From Nocardiopsis listeri NBRC 13360 (lineage in GTDB: Bacteria; Actinomycetota; Actinomycetes; Streptosporangiales; Streptosporangiaceae), in the NCBI RefSeq assembly GCF_001570765.1, contig NZ_BCSH01000007.1, positions 1-64,000 of the forward strand: a stretch of 64,000 nucleotides of DNA. Direction: 5' to 3'. Under the pieces are notes generated by a model. The model did not search any database. It had not been told where the DNA came from and was given only the letters and a program-made list of their open reading frames with translations. Made by a program: the position numbers and the translations under genes. Shown here piece after piece: positions 1 through 8,720 of the stretch (within the stretch, counting starts at the first letter, position 1; the number at the start of each line of letters is the position of its first letter).

Positions 1-168
1 CTAGGGGGTTTCTCCGTAGGCGGCGCGGAAGCTGCGGGAGAAGTGTCCGGTGGACATCAGGGCCTGGCGGGCCAGGGCGGGTACGTCCAGGGGCTGGGCG
101 TAGTCGCGGTCCATGCGGTCGCGGGCGCGGCGTAGGCGTACCAGGTCGTCCAGGTCGGGGCGTTTCAC
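1..168 (-). pseudogene. AraC-type HTH fragment, ends at window edge
   Basis: A GTG-started frame of 55 codons reads like the helix-turn-helix domain of an AraC/XylS activator: a helix around 'LDVPALARQALMSTGHFSR' leading into 'SFRAAYGETP'. In the family this is normally followed by tyrosine and about 40 more residues. Here the next codon is TAG, using the first three bases of the window. Either the gene is broken by a nonsense change (Tyr TAC to TAG) or the effect belongs to the edge of the assembly. The product would lack the second DNA-binding helix pair and is unlikely to work. Upstream of the start there is only about 55 bp before the next gene. Confidence 0.6.
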
Positions 169-223
169 GTTGTCAGTTTCGCACGGGGGTGCGACATCGA
201 TCCGTGGGGGCGCGGGGTGGTGT

Positions 224-1033
224 TCAGGGTGTGCTCTTGCGGCCGTGGGTGGCGGTGTAGGTGGTTTCCAGCCAGGGGGCCAGGTCGTCGAGTAGGCGGT
301 GGAGCGGGGTGGGGTCGGGGGTAGGGCGGGTGGCGGTTCGTAGGGCCAGGCGCATCAGGTCGGTCTGGTGGGGGTGGTGGTGGGAGAACAGGTCGGTGGC
401 CAGGTGCAGGTCGCTGGTCCAGCCACCCCAGGTGGGCATGGTGAGGGTGAATCCGGTGCGGACCAGACGTCGTCCGACGCGGCGGGCCAGGACGCTCAGG
501 TCGGTGTCGGTGCGGGCCTGGGTCAGGGCGTGGCGCCAGCGGGGCAGGACGCGGTGCAGGTCACCGTTGGTCTGGCGGGCCAGCAGGGTGGTGGGCCGGT
601 AGGCGGGTAGGTGGTGGGCCAGGTCGGGGCCGGTCAGTGGTGTGCACAGGCAGGCCACGAAGAAGCCGCCGTCTTGCGCGGTCAGGGGGCGCAGGATCTG
701 GTCGGTGTGTTCCAGGAGGATGTCGCCGCCGTCGATGGTGGGGAAGGCGGCGTTCAACTCCGCCATCAGGGCGCTGGCCAGCGCGTGGTCCTGGGGGGTG
801 GGTGGGGTGTGCAGCAGGGCCAGGGCGTCCAGGTCCGAGACCGCGGGGGTGGCGGTGCCGCGGGGGATGCCGCCGTACAGGTAGGCGCTGTGCAGGCGGG
901 GCCCGAAGGTGTGGGGCAGGTGGGTGCGCAGCGCTTCGATGAGCGGGGCGAAGGCGGGTGGGACGTGGGTGAGGGAGCCTTCGCGGGCGATGGTGCCGTC
1001 GGGGTTGAGGCCGGTGGGTGGGGGCGCGCTCAC
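224..1033 (-). CDS. Nucleotidyltransferase-domain protein (269 aa)
   Basis: The protein has a short Pro-rich N-terminus, then a region resembling the nucleotidyltransferase fold of aminoglycoside adenylyltransferases: 'SAYLYGGIPRGTA' followed by 'SDLDALALL', matching the family pattern G-[GS]-x9-D-x-D at roughly residues 45-65. A helical C-terminal half follows. The GTG start overlaps the stop of the upstream GNAT gene (GTGA), so the two are probably translationally coupled. Substrate is unknown; family members move a nucleotide onto small molecules, proteins or RNA. A resistance role is possible but not shown. Confidence 0.65.
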   Translation of the reverse strand: MSAPPPTGLNPDGTIAREGSLTHVPPAFAPLIEALRTHLPHTFGPRLHSAYLYGGIPRGTATPAVSDLDALALLHTPPTPQDHALASALMAELNAAFPTIDGGDILLEHTDQILRPLTAQDGGFFVACLCTPLTGPDLAHHLPAYRPTTLLARQTNGDLHRVLPRWRHALTQARTDTDLSVLARRVGRRLVRTGFTLTMPTWGGWTSDLHLATDLFSHHHPHQTDLMRLALRTATRPTPDPTPLHRLLDDLAPWLETTYTATHGRKSTP

Positions 1034-1776
1034 GGGGTGGGCTCCAGGCGGTGCCAGGCCCACAGGTTGGGTTCGGTGTAGTGGCCGTGGTCGGTGGTGG
1101 TGTCGATGGTGACGGGGGTCAGGGCGCCGTCGATGATGTGTTCTCCGCTGCCGGGGAGGTCTTTGCCGGCCCATTGTCGCCATTGGTGCAGGGTGCCGGT
1201 GACGTGCATGGATTCTTGACATGGGTGGAGGATGTGGGCGCCCAGGCGGTGGTGGGTGCGGATCCAGGGGTCGAAGTGGGTGCCGTCGGGGCGTTTCCAG
1301 TTGGCGTATTCGGCCATGGGGATGAGCGGGTAGTGGTGTTTGAGGGTGGGGCGCAGGGGTGCGGCCAGCGCGGTGAGGCCGTGGGATGCGGCGTTGGTGC
1401 GTAGGGCTTTGGCCATGTGTGCGCTGAGGCGTTGGCCCTGGTGGGTGGGGGTGATGGCGATGTACAGGGCCACGGCGATGGTGGGGGTGCGTTGGTGGGT
1501 GTGGTCGTCGAAGGCTTGTCGTAGGGCCCAGGCGTAGCCGCCTTGGGGCAGGTCGTGTTCGCTGTGGTGCCAGGCGAGGGGGACGCTGTGGGCTCGGGCG
1601 ATGACCTGGCCGTTCTCGACCAGGGCGAGTTGGTGCTCGCCGAAGGTGGCGGGCAGGTGGGGCCATAGGCGGGTGGAGTCCTGGTCGTGGAACATCACCT
1701 GGGGGCCGGGGTTGAGGTGGGGGTGGTCCAGGGCGGGGATCAGGTCGGGTCGCCTGGCCAGGGTGTGGATGGGCAT
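1030..1776 (-). CDS. GNAT-like acetyltransferase (248 aa)
   Basis: A GNAT-fold protein is suggested by the acetyl-CoA-binding region 'ITPTHQGQRLSAHMAKALR' (about residues 105-125) after a strand 'TPTIAVALYIAIT'. The start is taken at the ATG giving MPIHTLARRPDLIP; 12 codons of open frame lie further upstream. It is the first gene of a two-gene unit with the nucleotidyltransferase, joined by a 4-nt overlap. The pairing of a putative acetyl- and nucleotidyl-transferase is unusual enough to note, but neither substrate can be read from the sequence. Confidence 0.6.
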   Translation of the reverse strand: MPIHTLARRPDLIPALDHPHLNPGPQVMFHDQDSTRLWPHLPATFGEHQLALVENGQVIARAHSVPLAWHHSEHDLPQGGYAWALRQAFDDHTHQRTPTIAVALYIAITPTHQGQRLSAHMAKALRTNAASHGLTALAAPLRPTLKHHYPLIPMAEYANWKRPDGTHFDPWIRTHHRLGAHILHPCQESMHVTGTLHQWRQWAGKDLPGSGEHIIDGALTPVTIDTTTDHGHYTEPNLWAWHRLEPTP

Positions 1777-1981
1777 GGGGGCATCCTGGCAGAGGCGCGG
1801 GTGGTGGGGCACGGTGTTTTGGCCGGTGGTGGGCGGTGGGGTGGTGCTGGCACCACTTCGGGGGGTGGGCGGAGGTGGAGGTGTGAGCGGGTGGTGACGT
1901 CATGGTGGTTCCCGGCGGCCGGATCTAGCGTTTGAGGGGTCGGGGAGGACCCGGCGATTTTCGGTTTCGTCGAGGAGAGTC

Positions 1982-2809
1982 ATGATCGCGGTGGATCCCC
2001 CTTCCTGCGGTGTCGTTGAGGGCCCCTTGCGTTATGGGCGTGGTGTGCGACGTGGTGTGCGGGTGCTGGCCTTCGATGAGAGTGGGCCGGGGCGCATCGT
2101 GGAGGAGTTGGGGGATGCGGCCGAGGCCGATCATGTGGCGGTGGTGGTGCCGGGTAACGACAACGACCTGAGTAACTACTTCGATCAGGCGAGGTCGACG
2201 CGGCCGCGGGCGAACGCGGCGATCCTGTTGGAGGAGATGCGTCGTCAGGCTCCCACCGAACGGGTGGCGGTGGTGGTGTGGGTGGGGTATCGGACCCCGC
2301 GGGGGTTCGGTGAGGCGGTGATGCGGGCTCCGGCCGAGCGGGGTGCGCGTGATCTGGTGCGGTTGACCCGGTTCTTGCCGTCTTCGGCGCGGGTGACGTT
2401 GGTGGGGCACAGTTACGGTGCGGTGGTGTGCGGGTTGGCGTTGTCGCGGGCTCGGGTGGATGAGTGCGTGGTGTTGGGCAGTCCGGGGTTGGGGGTGCGT
2501 GACCGGGCCGCGCTGGGGTTCTCGGGGAATCTGTGGGCGGCTTTGGGACCCAAGGATTGGATCCGGTTCTTTCCGCGCGGGTATGTGGGCGGGGTGGGGC
2601 ATGGGCCTTCGCCGTTGCGATCGGGTTTTGGGGCGCGGGTGTTCGCCACCGGCGACATTCCCGGGCACTGCTCCTATTACCGGTCCGGGAGTGAGTCGGT
2701 GCGCAACATCGCACGGATCGCGGTGGGCCGCTATGAGCGGGTGAGTGTGGTGGGTGGGTGCCCCGGGCAGGTGCCGGCCGTTGAGGTGCCCGGTTCGGTG
2801 GTGGCCTGA
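1982..2809 (+). CDS. Alpha/beta hydrolase, DUF1023 type (275 aa)
   Basis: An alpha/beta hydrolase of the actinobacterial DUF1023 family. The nucleophile elbow is GHSYG (about residue 142), preceded by the strand 'SSARVTLV' and followed by 'AVVCGLALSRA'. 'VVVPGNDNDLSNYF' near residue 55 matches the family's oxyanion region, and the late 'GHCSYY' supplies the likely catalytic histidine. No signal peptide is seen, so it is probably cytoplasmic. Its stop overlaps the ATG of the following ABC ATPase by one base (TGATG), making it the first gene of an exporter operon. It may act on the exported compound, but this is inference. Confidence 0.8.
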   Translation: MIAVDPPSCGVVEGPLRYGRGVRRGVRVLAFDESGPGRIVEELGDAAEADHVAVVVPGNDNDLSNYFDQARSTRPRANAAILLEEMRRQAPTERVAVVVWVGYRTPRGFGEAVMRAPAERGARDLVRLTRFLPSSARVTLVGHSYGAVVCGLALSRARVDECVVLGSPGLGVRDRAALGFSGNLWAALGPKDWIRFFPRGYVGGVGHGPSPLRSGFGARVFATGDIPGHCSYYRSGSESVRNIARIAVGRYERVSVVGGCPGQVPAVEVPGSVVA

Positions 2810-3792
2810 TGGACACGGACACGGCGATCTTGGCGCGGGGGCTGCGCAAGGACTACCGGGGCGGCAGGGTGGCCTTGGACGGGGTGGATCTGCGGGTGGG
2901 TGCGGGGACCGTGCACGGGTTGTTGGGGCCCAACGGTGCCGGTAAGACCACGATGGTGCGGGTGTTGGCGACCTTGTTGTCCTTCGATTCCGGGCGCGCG
3001 TGGGTGGCGGGGGCCGATGTGGTGGCCCGGCCCTGGGTGGTGCGTGAGCGGATCGGATTCGTGGGCCAGTACGCGGCGGTGGACGAGGTGTTGAGCGCGC
3101 GCCGCAACCTGGAGATGTTCGGGCGTTTGTACCACTTGGGGCGGCGACGTTCGCGCTCGCGCGCCCAAGAGCTGTTGGAGCGGTTCGATCTGGTGGGGGC
3201 GGCCGATCGGCCGGTGCGCACCTTTTCGGGTGGGATGCGTCGTCGGTTGGATCTGGCGGCGGGGCTGGTGTTGGACCCGCGGGTGCTGTTCTTGGACGAG
3301 CCGACCACGGGGTTGGACCCGCGGAGCCGCGGTCAGGTGTGGTCGATGGTGCGTGGGTTGGTGGCGGGTGGCACCACGGTGTTGTTGACGACCCAGTACC
3401 TGGAGGAGGCCGACCGGTTGGCCGATCGGATCTCGGTGATGGACACCGGAAGGGTGATCGCCCAGGGCACGCCGGGAGAGTTGAAGGAGCGTGTGGGCGG
3501 GGGCCGGGTGGAGGTGGTGGTGGGTCGCACCGAGGAGTTGGGGGTGGTGGCCCAGGTGTTGGAGCGTATGGCCGGTGCGCCACCGTCGGTGGATGTGGAC
3601 GCGTTGTGCGTGCGGGCGCCGCTGGCGGGAGGGGGCGGAGCGTTGACCAAGGTGGTGCGGGCCTTGGACGAGGCGGGGTTGGACGTGGAGGACATCGCGT
3701 TGCGTAAGCCCACGTTGGACGAGGTGTTCTTGGCCTTGACCGGTCAGGAGGGCGATGGTTCGGGTGATGTGGGTGGAAGGGGTTCGTGGTGA
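2809..3792 (+). CDS. DrrA-type ABC transporter ATPase (327 aa)
   Basis: Nucleotide-binding subunit of a DrrAB-like drug exporter. Walker A is GPNGAGKTT (about residues 39-47), the signature is 'TFSGGMRRRLDLA', Walker B is 'VLFLDEPTTGLD', and the switch region reads 'LLTTQYLEEADRLADR'. The C-terminal extension 'LRKPTLDEVFLALTG' is characteristic of the daunorubicin-resistance subfamily (DRA). It energises the membrane subunit encoded immediately downstream. Both junctions are overlaps: 1 nt with the hydrolase and 4 nt with the permease. The exported substrate is not deducible. Confidence 0.93.
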   Translation: MDTDTAILARGLRKDYRGGRVALDGVDLRVGAGTVHGLLGPNGAGKTTMVRVLATLLSFDSGRAWVAGADVVARPWVVRERIGFVGQYAAVDEVLSARRNLEMFGRLYHLGRRRSRSRAQELLERFDLVGAADRPVRTFSGGMRRRLDLAAGLVLDPRVLFLDEPTTGLDPRSRGQVWSMVRGLVAGGTTVLLTTQYLEEADRLADRISVMDTGRVIAQGTPGELKERVGGGRVEVVVGRTEELGVVAQVLERMAGAPPSVDVDALCVRAPLAGGGGALTKVVRALDEAGLDVEDIALRKPTLDEVFLALTGQEGDGSGDVGGRGSW

Positions 3793-4640
3793 GTGGGGGC
3801 GAGTGGGCTCTGGGAGCGGTTGGTGGGGCGCGGTCGTGGTCGCGACGCCTGGGGTGGGTGGTGGCCGACTCGGCGGTGGTGGCGCGCCGTTATCTGGCGC
3901 ATCTGGTGCGCAAACCCGATGAGCTCGTGGGCACGTTGATGATCCCGGTGTTGGCGGTGTTGCTGTTCGGGTTCGTCTTCGGTGAGGCGATGGGCGCGGC
4001 CATGGGGTTGGGTGGTGATGGGTACCGGGATTTCCTCATGCCGGGGTTGTTCGCGTTGACGATGGCGTTCGGGATCGGTAACACCACGATCGCGGTGGTC
4101 TCGGATGTGGGGCGTGGGGTGGTGGACCGGTTTCGGACGTTGCCGATGGCGCCCTCGGCGTTGTTGGTGGGCCGGTCGATGGCCGATGTGGTGGCGGCGC
4201 TGGTGGATCTGGTGGTGCTGGTGGGGATGGGGTTGTTGATCGGGTGGCGTTGGCACCTGGGTGTGGGTGCGGCGCTGGCGGCGTTGGGGTTGTTGTTGCT
4301 GTTGCGGGTGGCTTTCACGTGGGTCGGGATCTGGTTGGGGTTGATGGTGCGCAGCCCTGAGTCGGCGATGAAGTTCTTCTCTTTGGTGTTCCCGTTGGCG
4401 ATGGTGGCGGAGACGTTCGTGCCCGCGGAGATGGTGCCGGTGTGGGTGGCTCCGGTGGCGGAGTGGAATCCGTTGTCGGCGACGGTGTTGGCGTGCCGGG
4501 AGTTGTTCGGGAACACGGCGGTGGCCGGTCAGGGGTGGGTGGCGCAGAACGCGGTGTTGATGGCGCTGGTGTGGCCGTTGGTGTTGTTGGCGGTGTTCGT
4601 GCCGTTGTCGGTGGTGCGTTATCGCCGGTTGAGCCGTTGA
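3789..4640 (+). CDS. DrrB-type ABC-2 permease (283 aa)
   Basis: Membrane subunit of the same exporter, an ABC-2 type permease of typical length. The cytoplasmic N-terminus runs to the 'RRYLAHLVRKPDELVGT' coupling region, followed by about six hydrophobic segments, for example 'LMIPVLAVLLFGFVFG' and 'LLIGW'. The conserved 'VVDRFRTLPMAPSALLVGR' loop is present. Two adjacent GTG codons (3786 and 3789) can start it; the second gives the common GTGA overlap with the ATPase stop. A hairpin terminator follows about 12 bp downstream, closing the hydrolase-ATPase-permease operon. Confidence 0.92.
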   Translation: MSGGEWALGAVGGARSWSRRLGWVVADSAVVARRYLAHLVRKPDELVGTLMIPVLAVLLFGFVFGEAMGAAMGLGGDGYRDFLMPGLFALTMAFGIGNTTIAVVSDVGRGVVDRFRTLPMAPSALLVGRSMADVVAALVDLVVLVGMGLLIGWRWHLGVGAALAALGLLLLLRVAFTWVGIWLGLMVRSPESAMKFFSLVFPLAMVAETFVPAEMVPVWVAPVAEWNPLSATVLACRELFGNTAVAGQGWVAQNAVLMALVWPLVLLAVFVPLSVVRYRRLSR

Positions 4641-4651
4641 CGTCCTGGGGT

Positions 4652-4686
4652 GGGGCGGGTGTGAGGGGGCCACTCGCCCCGTTTTC
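4652..4686. terminator. Bidirectional intrinsic terminator
   Basis: A 10-bp stem (GGGGCGGGTG / CACTCGCCCC, one G-T pair) is followed on the + strand by GTTTT. It lies between the convergent ends of the DrrB permease and the NAD(P)-binding protein and could stop transcription from both sides. Confidence 0.65.
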
Positions 4687-4699
4687 GTGTGCGGGATGT

Positions 4700-5452
4700 T
4701 CAGTGGTGGGTGGTGTTGTGCAGGTATTGGGTGAAGGTGGTGCGACCCACGACGTGTTCGGGGCTCAGGTGGTTTCCGGCGCGGAAGGCGGCGAAGATGC
4801 GGCCCGGGGCGCGTAGCGGCAGGCGGGGTTTGTTCAGACGGTGGGCGCGCAGGTAGGTGTCGGCCAGGTCGGCGAAGGGTTCGATGCGGGGTCCGCCCAT
4901 GTCGTCGACGCGTCCGGCGGGTTCTTCTTGGGTCAGGCGGGCCAGGCGTAGGGCCACTTCGGTGGGGTCGACGGGTTGGACGTCCACGTCGGGGTAGGGC
5001 ATGGCGGGCAGGCGTGCCATGCGTTGGCACAGGTCGTTGATGAGTGTGTGGAATTGGGTGGTGCGCAGGATGGTCACGCCCAGGTCGCTTGCCTGTAGGG
5101 CCTGTTCGACGGTGTGTTTGGTCTTGTAGTAGCCCAAGGGGATGCGGTCGACGCCGACGATGGAGATGTAGATCAGATGGTGCACGCGTGCTTTGCGGGC
5201 CGCGCCGATGAGGTGGGTGGCGGCTCGCAGGTCGCCTCCGGCGGGGGTGGAGGCCAGGTGCAGCAGGGTGTGGACGCCGTCCAGGGCTTGGTCGAGTCCG
5301 GTGCCTTGGCGTAGGTCGACGGTGTGGGCGTGGGGGTCGTTGGGATCGGGGTGGCGGCTGAGGGTGCGAACGTGGTCATCGCTTTGGCGTAGCAGGTCGG
5401 TGACGTGGGTGCCCAGGGCGCCTGTGGCTCCGGTGACCAGGATCGTGCGCAT
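4700..5452 (-). CDS. NmrA-like NAD(P)-binding protein (250 aa)
   Basis: An atypical short-chain dehydrogenase of the NmrA/SDR-a type. The Rossmann signature TGATGALG is at residues 7-14, followed by 'VHTLLHLASTPAGG' and the late YYKTK active-site-like motif ('LGYYKTKHTVEQAL', about residue 107). Members sense or reduce with NAD(P)H; many are annotated as uridylate or nucleotide-sugar epimerase-like proteins. It is monocistronic and faces away from the flavin oxidase. Whether it is catalytic or a redox sensor cannot be told from sequence. Confidence 0.85.
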   Translation of the reverse strand: MRTILVTGATGALGTHVTDLLRQSDDHVRTLSRHPDPNDPHAHTVDLRQGTGLDQALDGVHTLLHLASTPAGGDLRAATHLIGAARKARVHHLIYISIVGVDRIPLGYYKTKHTVEQALQASDLGVTILRTTQFHTLINDLCQRMARLPAMPYPDVDVQPVDPTEVALRLARLTQEEPAGRVDDMGGPRIEPFADLADTYLRAHRLNKPRLPLRAPGRIFAAFRAGNHLSPEHVVGRTTFTQYLHNTTHH

Positions 5453-5694
5453 GCTCCACCTCCGAGGCCGGTGAGGGATTCACGTTAACACCGCTTTGGG
5501 TGGTTTTCGTGGGTTTTCAGGGGGGTGTCGAAAGTGTCGGGCAGGGCCCTTCCCAGGGTGGTGGCCCGAGGCAGGAGCGGCCCCGGTAGGAGGGAGGGGC
5601 GCAGGTGGTGACCGGCCGGTGTGGGATGTCCGGTTAGAGTGCTGGACATCGTCGGCGCAGACGGTGCCGTCACAGCGTGGTGAGGAGTGTGTCC

Positions 5695-7071
5695 ATGTCC
5701 GCTCTCGTGCAGGAGTTGACGGCCGCCTTGGGCCAGGGGTCGGTGGTCACCGATCCACAGGTGATGGCCGGGTACGCGCACGATGAGGCCGAGTGGGCGC
5801 CCCACGGTGGCCCGGTGGCGGTGGTGCGCCCCCGTGAGACGGCGGACGTGGCGCGGGTGGTGCGCTCTTGTGTGGAGCACGGGGTTCCGGTGGTGGCGCG
5901 CGGCGCCGGTACGGGGCTTTCGGGTGCGGCCAACGCCGGCCAGGGGTGGGTGGTGGTCTCCTTCGAGCGCATGGATCGGGTGTTGGAGGTCGACGCGGTC
6001 CAGCAGAGCGTCACGGTGCAGCCGGGGGTGGTCAACGACGACCTGCGCGAGCGGGTGGCCGCCGACGGGTTGTGGTATCCGCCGGACCCGGCTTCGGCTC
6101 CGTGGTCGACCATCGGTGGGAACGTGGCCACCAACGCGGGCGGGTTGTGCTGTGTCAAGTACGGGGTGACCCGTGACTATGTGCTGGGCATGGAGGTGGT
6201 GACCGGGAGCGGTGAGGTGGTGCGGTTGGGGCGCACCACCGCCAAGGGTGTGACCGGTTATGACCTGGCCGGGCTCATGGTGGGTTCGGAGGGCACGTTG
6301 GGTCTGGTCACCGAGGTGACTTTGCGCCTGGTGCCGTTGCGCACCGGGGTGGAGCACACGGTGGTGGGCTACTTCGACTCGTTGGTGGATGCGGGACGGG
6401 CGGTCGCGGCGGTTTCGGCGGCCGGCATCGTGCCTTCGGCGATGGAGTTGATCGACCGGTTCTGTCTACGGGCGGTGGATGAGTGGAAGAACATGGGGCT
6501 CTCGGCCGAGGGTGAGGTGTTGTTGTTGGCCCGCAGTGACCTGCCCGGTGAGTCGGGCCAGGTCGAGGCCGACCGCATCCTGGAGTGTTTCGAAAAGGAG
6601 CGTGCGGTGTACGCGGTGCGTTCCACCGATGCCGAGGAGGCCGAGGCGTTGTTCTCGGCGCGCAGGTTGGCCTATCCGGCGTTGGAGCGGTTGGGTCCGT
6701 TGTTGACCGAGGACGTGTGCGTGCCCAAGGCGCGTGTGCCGCAGATGTTGGCGGCCATCGAGCGGGCCGCGGAGCGTTTCGACACCCACATCGGCAACAT
6801 CGCCCACGCCGGCGACGGTAACCTGCACCCCTTGTTCATCGTTCCGGCCGGGGACGAGGCCGCCAAGGAGCGGGCCAAGCAGGCCTTCGAGGCGATCGTT
6901 GACGAGGCCTTGGCGATGGGTGGCACGGTCACCGGTGAACACGGGGTGGGGTTGCTCAAGATGCGTGGGGCCGCCCAGGAGTTGGGGCCCCAGGTGGTGG
7001 AGATGCATCGGGCGGTCAAGGCGGCGTTGGACCCGCACGGTGTCCTGAACCCGGGCAAGGTGTTCGCCTGA
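5695..7071 (+). CDS. FAD-linked oxidase, glycolate oxidase GlcD type (458 aa)
   Basis: A flavoprotein of the VAO/PCMH family with the GlcD/D-lactate dehydrogenase layout. The N-terminal FAD domain has 'VVARGAGTGLSGAA' and 'WSTIGGNVATNAGG'; the C-terminal cap domain ends in 'GEHGVGLLKMRGA', with 'FDTHIGNIAHAGDGNLHPL' holding the conserved histidines. It likely oxidises a 2-hydroxyacid such as glycolate or D-lactate. The start is set at ATG 5695, about 9 nt after AGGAG; an in-frame GTG at 5677 is less well placed. It is a single gene followed by a strong terminator. Confidence 0.9.
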   Translation: MSALVQELTAALGQGSVVTDPQVMAGYAHDEAEWAPHGGPVAVVRPRETADVARVVRSCVEHGVPVVARGAGTGLSGAANAGQGWVVVSFERMDRVLEVDAVQQSVTVQPGVVNDDLRERVAADGLWYPPDPASAPWSTIGGNVATNAGGLCCVKYGVTRDYVLGMEVVTGSGEVVRLGRTTAKGVTGYDLAGLMVGSEGTLGLVTEVTLRLVPLRTGVEHTVVGYFDSLVDAGRAVAAVSAAGIVPSAMELIDRFCLRAVDEWKNMGLSAEGEVLLLARSDLPGESGQVEADRILECFEKERAVYAVRSTDAEEAEALFSARRLAYPALERLGPLLTEDVCVPKARVPQMLAAIERAAERFDTHIGNIAHAGDGNLHPLFIVPAGDEAAKERAKQAFEAIVDEALAMGGTVTGEHGVGLLKMRGAAQELGPQVVEMHRAVKAALDPHGVLNPGKVFA

Positions 7072-7085
7072 ACCTTTTTGTCGTG

Positions 7086-7122
7086 CGGGGGTCGTTCTCG
7101 ATGAGGACGGCCCCCCCTTTTT
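7086..7122 (+). terminator. Intrinsic terminator of the FAD-linked oxidase gene
   Basis: A 13-bp stem with two G-T pairs runs from GGGGGTCGTTCTC to GAGGACGGCCCCC with a GAT loop, and is followed by TTTTT. It sits 15 bp after the oxidase stop codon and also ahead of the convergent MerR gene end. Confidence 0.8.
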
Positions 7123-7130
7123 CGTTCGGG

Positions 7131-7841
7131 TCAGGTGTGGGTGAGGTGCTCGTGCAGGTGGGCGGCGGCGGTGAGCATCGCCCGGGAGCGGCCCAACAGG
7201 TCGTGGGAGCGCTGCTCCAGGGCCTGGTTCAGGGCGGTGGTGTCGCCGCTGTGGCGTAGTTGCTCCAGAACGGGGCCGATGTCGGGTAGCGGGTAGCCGA
7301 CCTGGCGGAGCAGGTGGACGATACGGGCCAGTCGCACGTCGGCGGGGGTGTAGGTGCGGTACCCGGTGGTGTGGTCGCGTCGGGGGGTGAGCAGGCCGGC
7401 CTGCTCCCACACGCGCAGGGCCGAGGTGCGCACCCCCAGGTGAGCGGCGACCTCGCCGATGCGCAGGTCACCGGAGGGTGGAGTGGGGGCGTTCTCGGTG
7501 TGGTGGGCGATGGCGGCCAGGGCCTGGCCGGCCTGGTCCAGGGTTTGCCGGTGTCGGTGCAGGTCGGCGTGGGCGGCGTCGATGAGCTCCAGGGCGCGGT
7601 CGGTGTCCTGTGCGAGTACGGCGTGCATGATCTGGCGGGAGGTGTGACTGCCGAAGGCCGCGTACAGTGCCCGGTAGGTGAGCAGGGCGCGGCGGTGGTG
7701 GGCGGTGAAGACGCGGTAGCCGGAGGCGGTGCGTGGGGTGGGTGGTAGCAGGCCTTCGTCGGCGTGGTTGCGGACCTGTTGGGTGGAGATGCCCGCGGCG
7801 CGGGCCAGGTCGATGGGGCGCAGGCGGGCCGGCTCGTCCAC
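7131..7841 (-). CDS. TioE-like regulator with two MerR DNA-binding domains (236 aa)
   Basis: The protein carries two MerR-type winged helix-turn-helix domains. The first, residues 8-45, reads 'PIDLARAAGISTQQVRNHAD' then 'GLLPPTPRTASGYRVF'; the second, about residues 125-165, reads 'RIGEVAAHLGVRTSALRVWE' then 'GLLTPRRDHTTGYRTY'. A helical linker rich in Ala and His separates them. This layout matches the TioE family of actinobacterial regulators. The second domain is the closer match to canonical MerR. No obvious effector-binding domain or metal-binding cysteine is present, so the ligand is unknown. No target gene is evident nearby. Confidence 0.85.
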   Translation of the reverse strand: MDEPARLRPIDLARAAGISTQQVRNHADEGLLPPTPRTASGYRVFTAHHRRALLTYRALYAAFGSHTSRQIMHAVLAQDTDRALELIDAAHADLHRHRQTLDQAGQALAAIAHHTENAPTPPSGDLRIGEVAAHLGVRTSALRVWEQAGLLTPRRDHTTGYRTYTPADVRLARIVHLLRQVGYPLPDIGPVLEQLRHSGDTTALNQALEQRSHDLLGRSRAMLTAAAHLHEHLTHT

Positions 7842-8010
7842 GCGGTTCCTTCCGGAGAGGGGTGTGGGTGACGGGGTCAGGATAGGGCGGCCGGGGCGGG
7901 CCGGTGGTGTTGTTCGGGTCGGGGTGGTGGGGTGCGTGGATTGGAGGGAACCGGGGAGGGTGTGGGGCGCGTCTCACCGGTAGGAGAGTCGCGCTGAGAG
8001 GATGTGCCCC

Positions 8011-8679
8011 ATGTCCGGTGGCGTTTTGGCCCTGTTGGCCATCGCGGTCGTGATCATCATCGCGATCTCGGTGATGAGTGCCGCGGCCGAGCGTGAGCGG
8101 GCCGGGACCTTGCGGGTGTGGGCCGATGGGCGCGGGTGGGGTTATGACCGTGAGCGGCCCGAGTTGGCCGACCGGTTCGCCGGTGCGCCCTTTCGGCGGG
8201 CCCCTTCCAACGCCAGGGCGGTGCATGTGCTCTCCGCCGAGCATCGGGGGCATCGGGTGTTGGCCTATGAGTACGTCTACACCGCTTGTGGCCGGGACGG
8301 GCGTTCGGCTCCCAGCACGCATCGTTTCCCGGTGGTGGTCGTTTCCACGCCGCACACCCCGGTGTTGCAGGTGCGCGCCGAGGCGGGGCCGGCCCTGCCG
8401 GGTGCGGGGCGGGTGCGGGTGGGTGGGCCCGCCTTCGATGAGGTCTTCGAGGTGCGTTGTGCGGACGAGGCGTTCGCGCGGGCGTTGCTGGATGAGCGGG
8501 TGCGCGCCTGGTTGTTGGAGGCGCCCGAGGAGCGGGCGGGGTTCCGTTTCACCGGTGAGCATCTTCTGACCTGGGGTGAGGGCCTGTTGGAGGCGGAGGC
8601 CGCGGTGGCCATGGCCGATCGGCTGATCGACCTGTTGGAGCACGTTCCCGCCGGGGTGTGGGAGGGCTCTCGGGGTTGA
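8011..8679 (+). CDS. Single-pass membrane protein of unknown function (222 aa)
   Basis: An N-terminal membrane segment (residues 4-24, 'VLALLAIAVVIIIAISVMSA') is followed by about 195 soluble residues with no family I can name with confidence. Actinobacterial relatives usually carry a similar 'RGWGYDRERPELADRF' stretch after the anchor. The soluble part alternates strands and acidic helices. The start is taken at ATG 8011, 9 nt after GAGAGGA; ATG 8002 is three codons upstream in the same frame. It stands alone and probably faces one side of the membrane as a tethered domain. Confidence 0.7.
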   Translation: MSGGVLALLAIAVVIIIAISVMSAAAERERAGTLRVWADGRGWGYDRERPELADRFAGAPFRRAPSNARAVHVLSAEHRGHRVLAYEYVYTACGRDGRSAPSTHRFPVVVVSTPHTPVLQVRAEAGPALPGAGRVRVGGPAFDEVFEVRCADEAFARALLDERVRAWLLEAPEERAGFRFTGEHLLTWGEGLLEAEAAVAMADRLIDLLEHVPAGVWEGSRG

Positions 8680-8720
8680 GTGGCGGGCGAATGGGGGTCG
8701 GGCGCGCTCGGTGGGGGCCG

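Noticed and set aside
1925-3583. Long reverse frame opposite the hydrolase and DrrA genes
   Set aside because: Pro/Arg/His-rich translation with no family motifs, and it overlaps two well-supported genes. Third-position GC on the real strand creates such shadow frames.
2809-4640. Antibiotic biosynthesis cluster around DrrAB
   Set aside because: No synthase, regulator or tailoring enzymes lie beside the exporter apart from one hydrolase.
3744-5030. 428-codon reverse frame opposite DrrB
   Set aside because: Translation is almost entirely His/Arg/Pro/Gln low complexity and lies over a clear permease gene.
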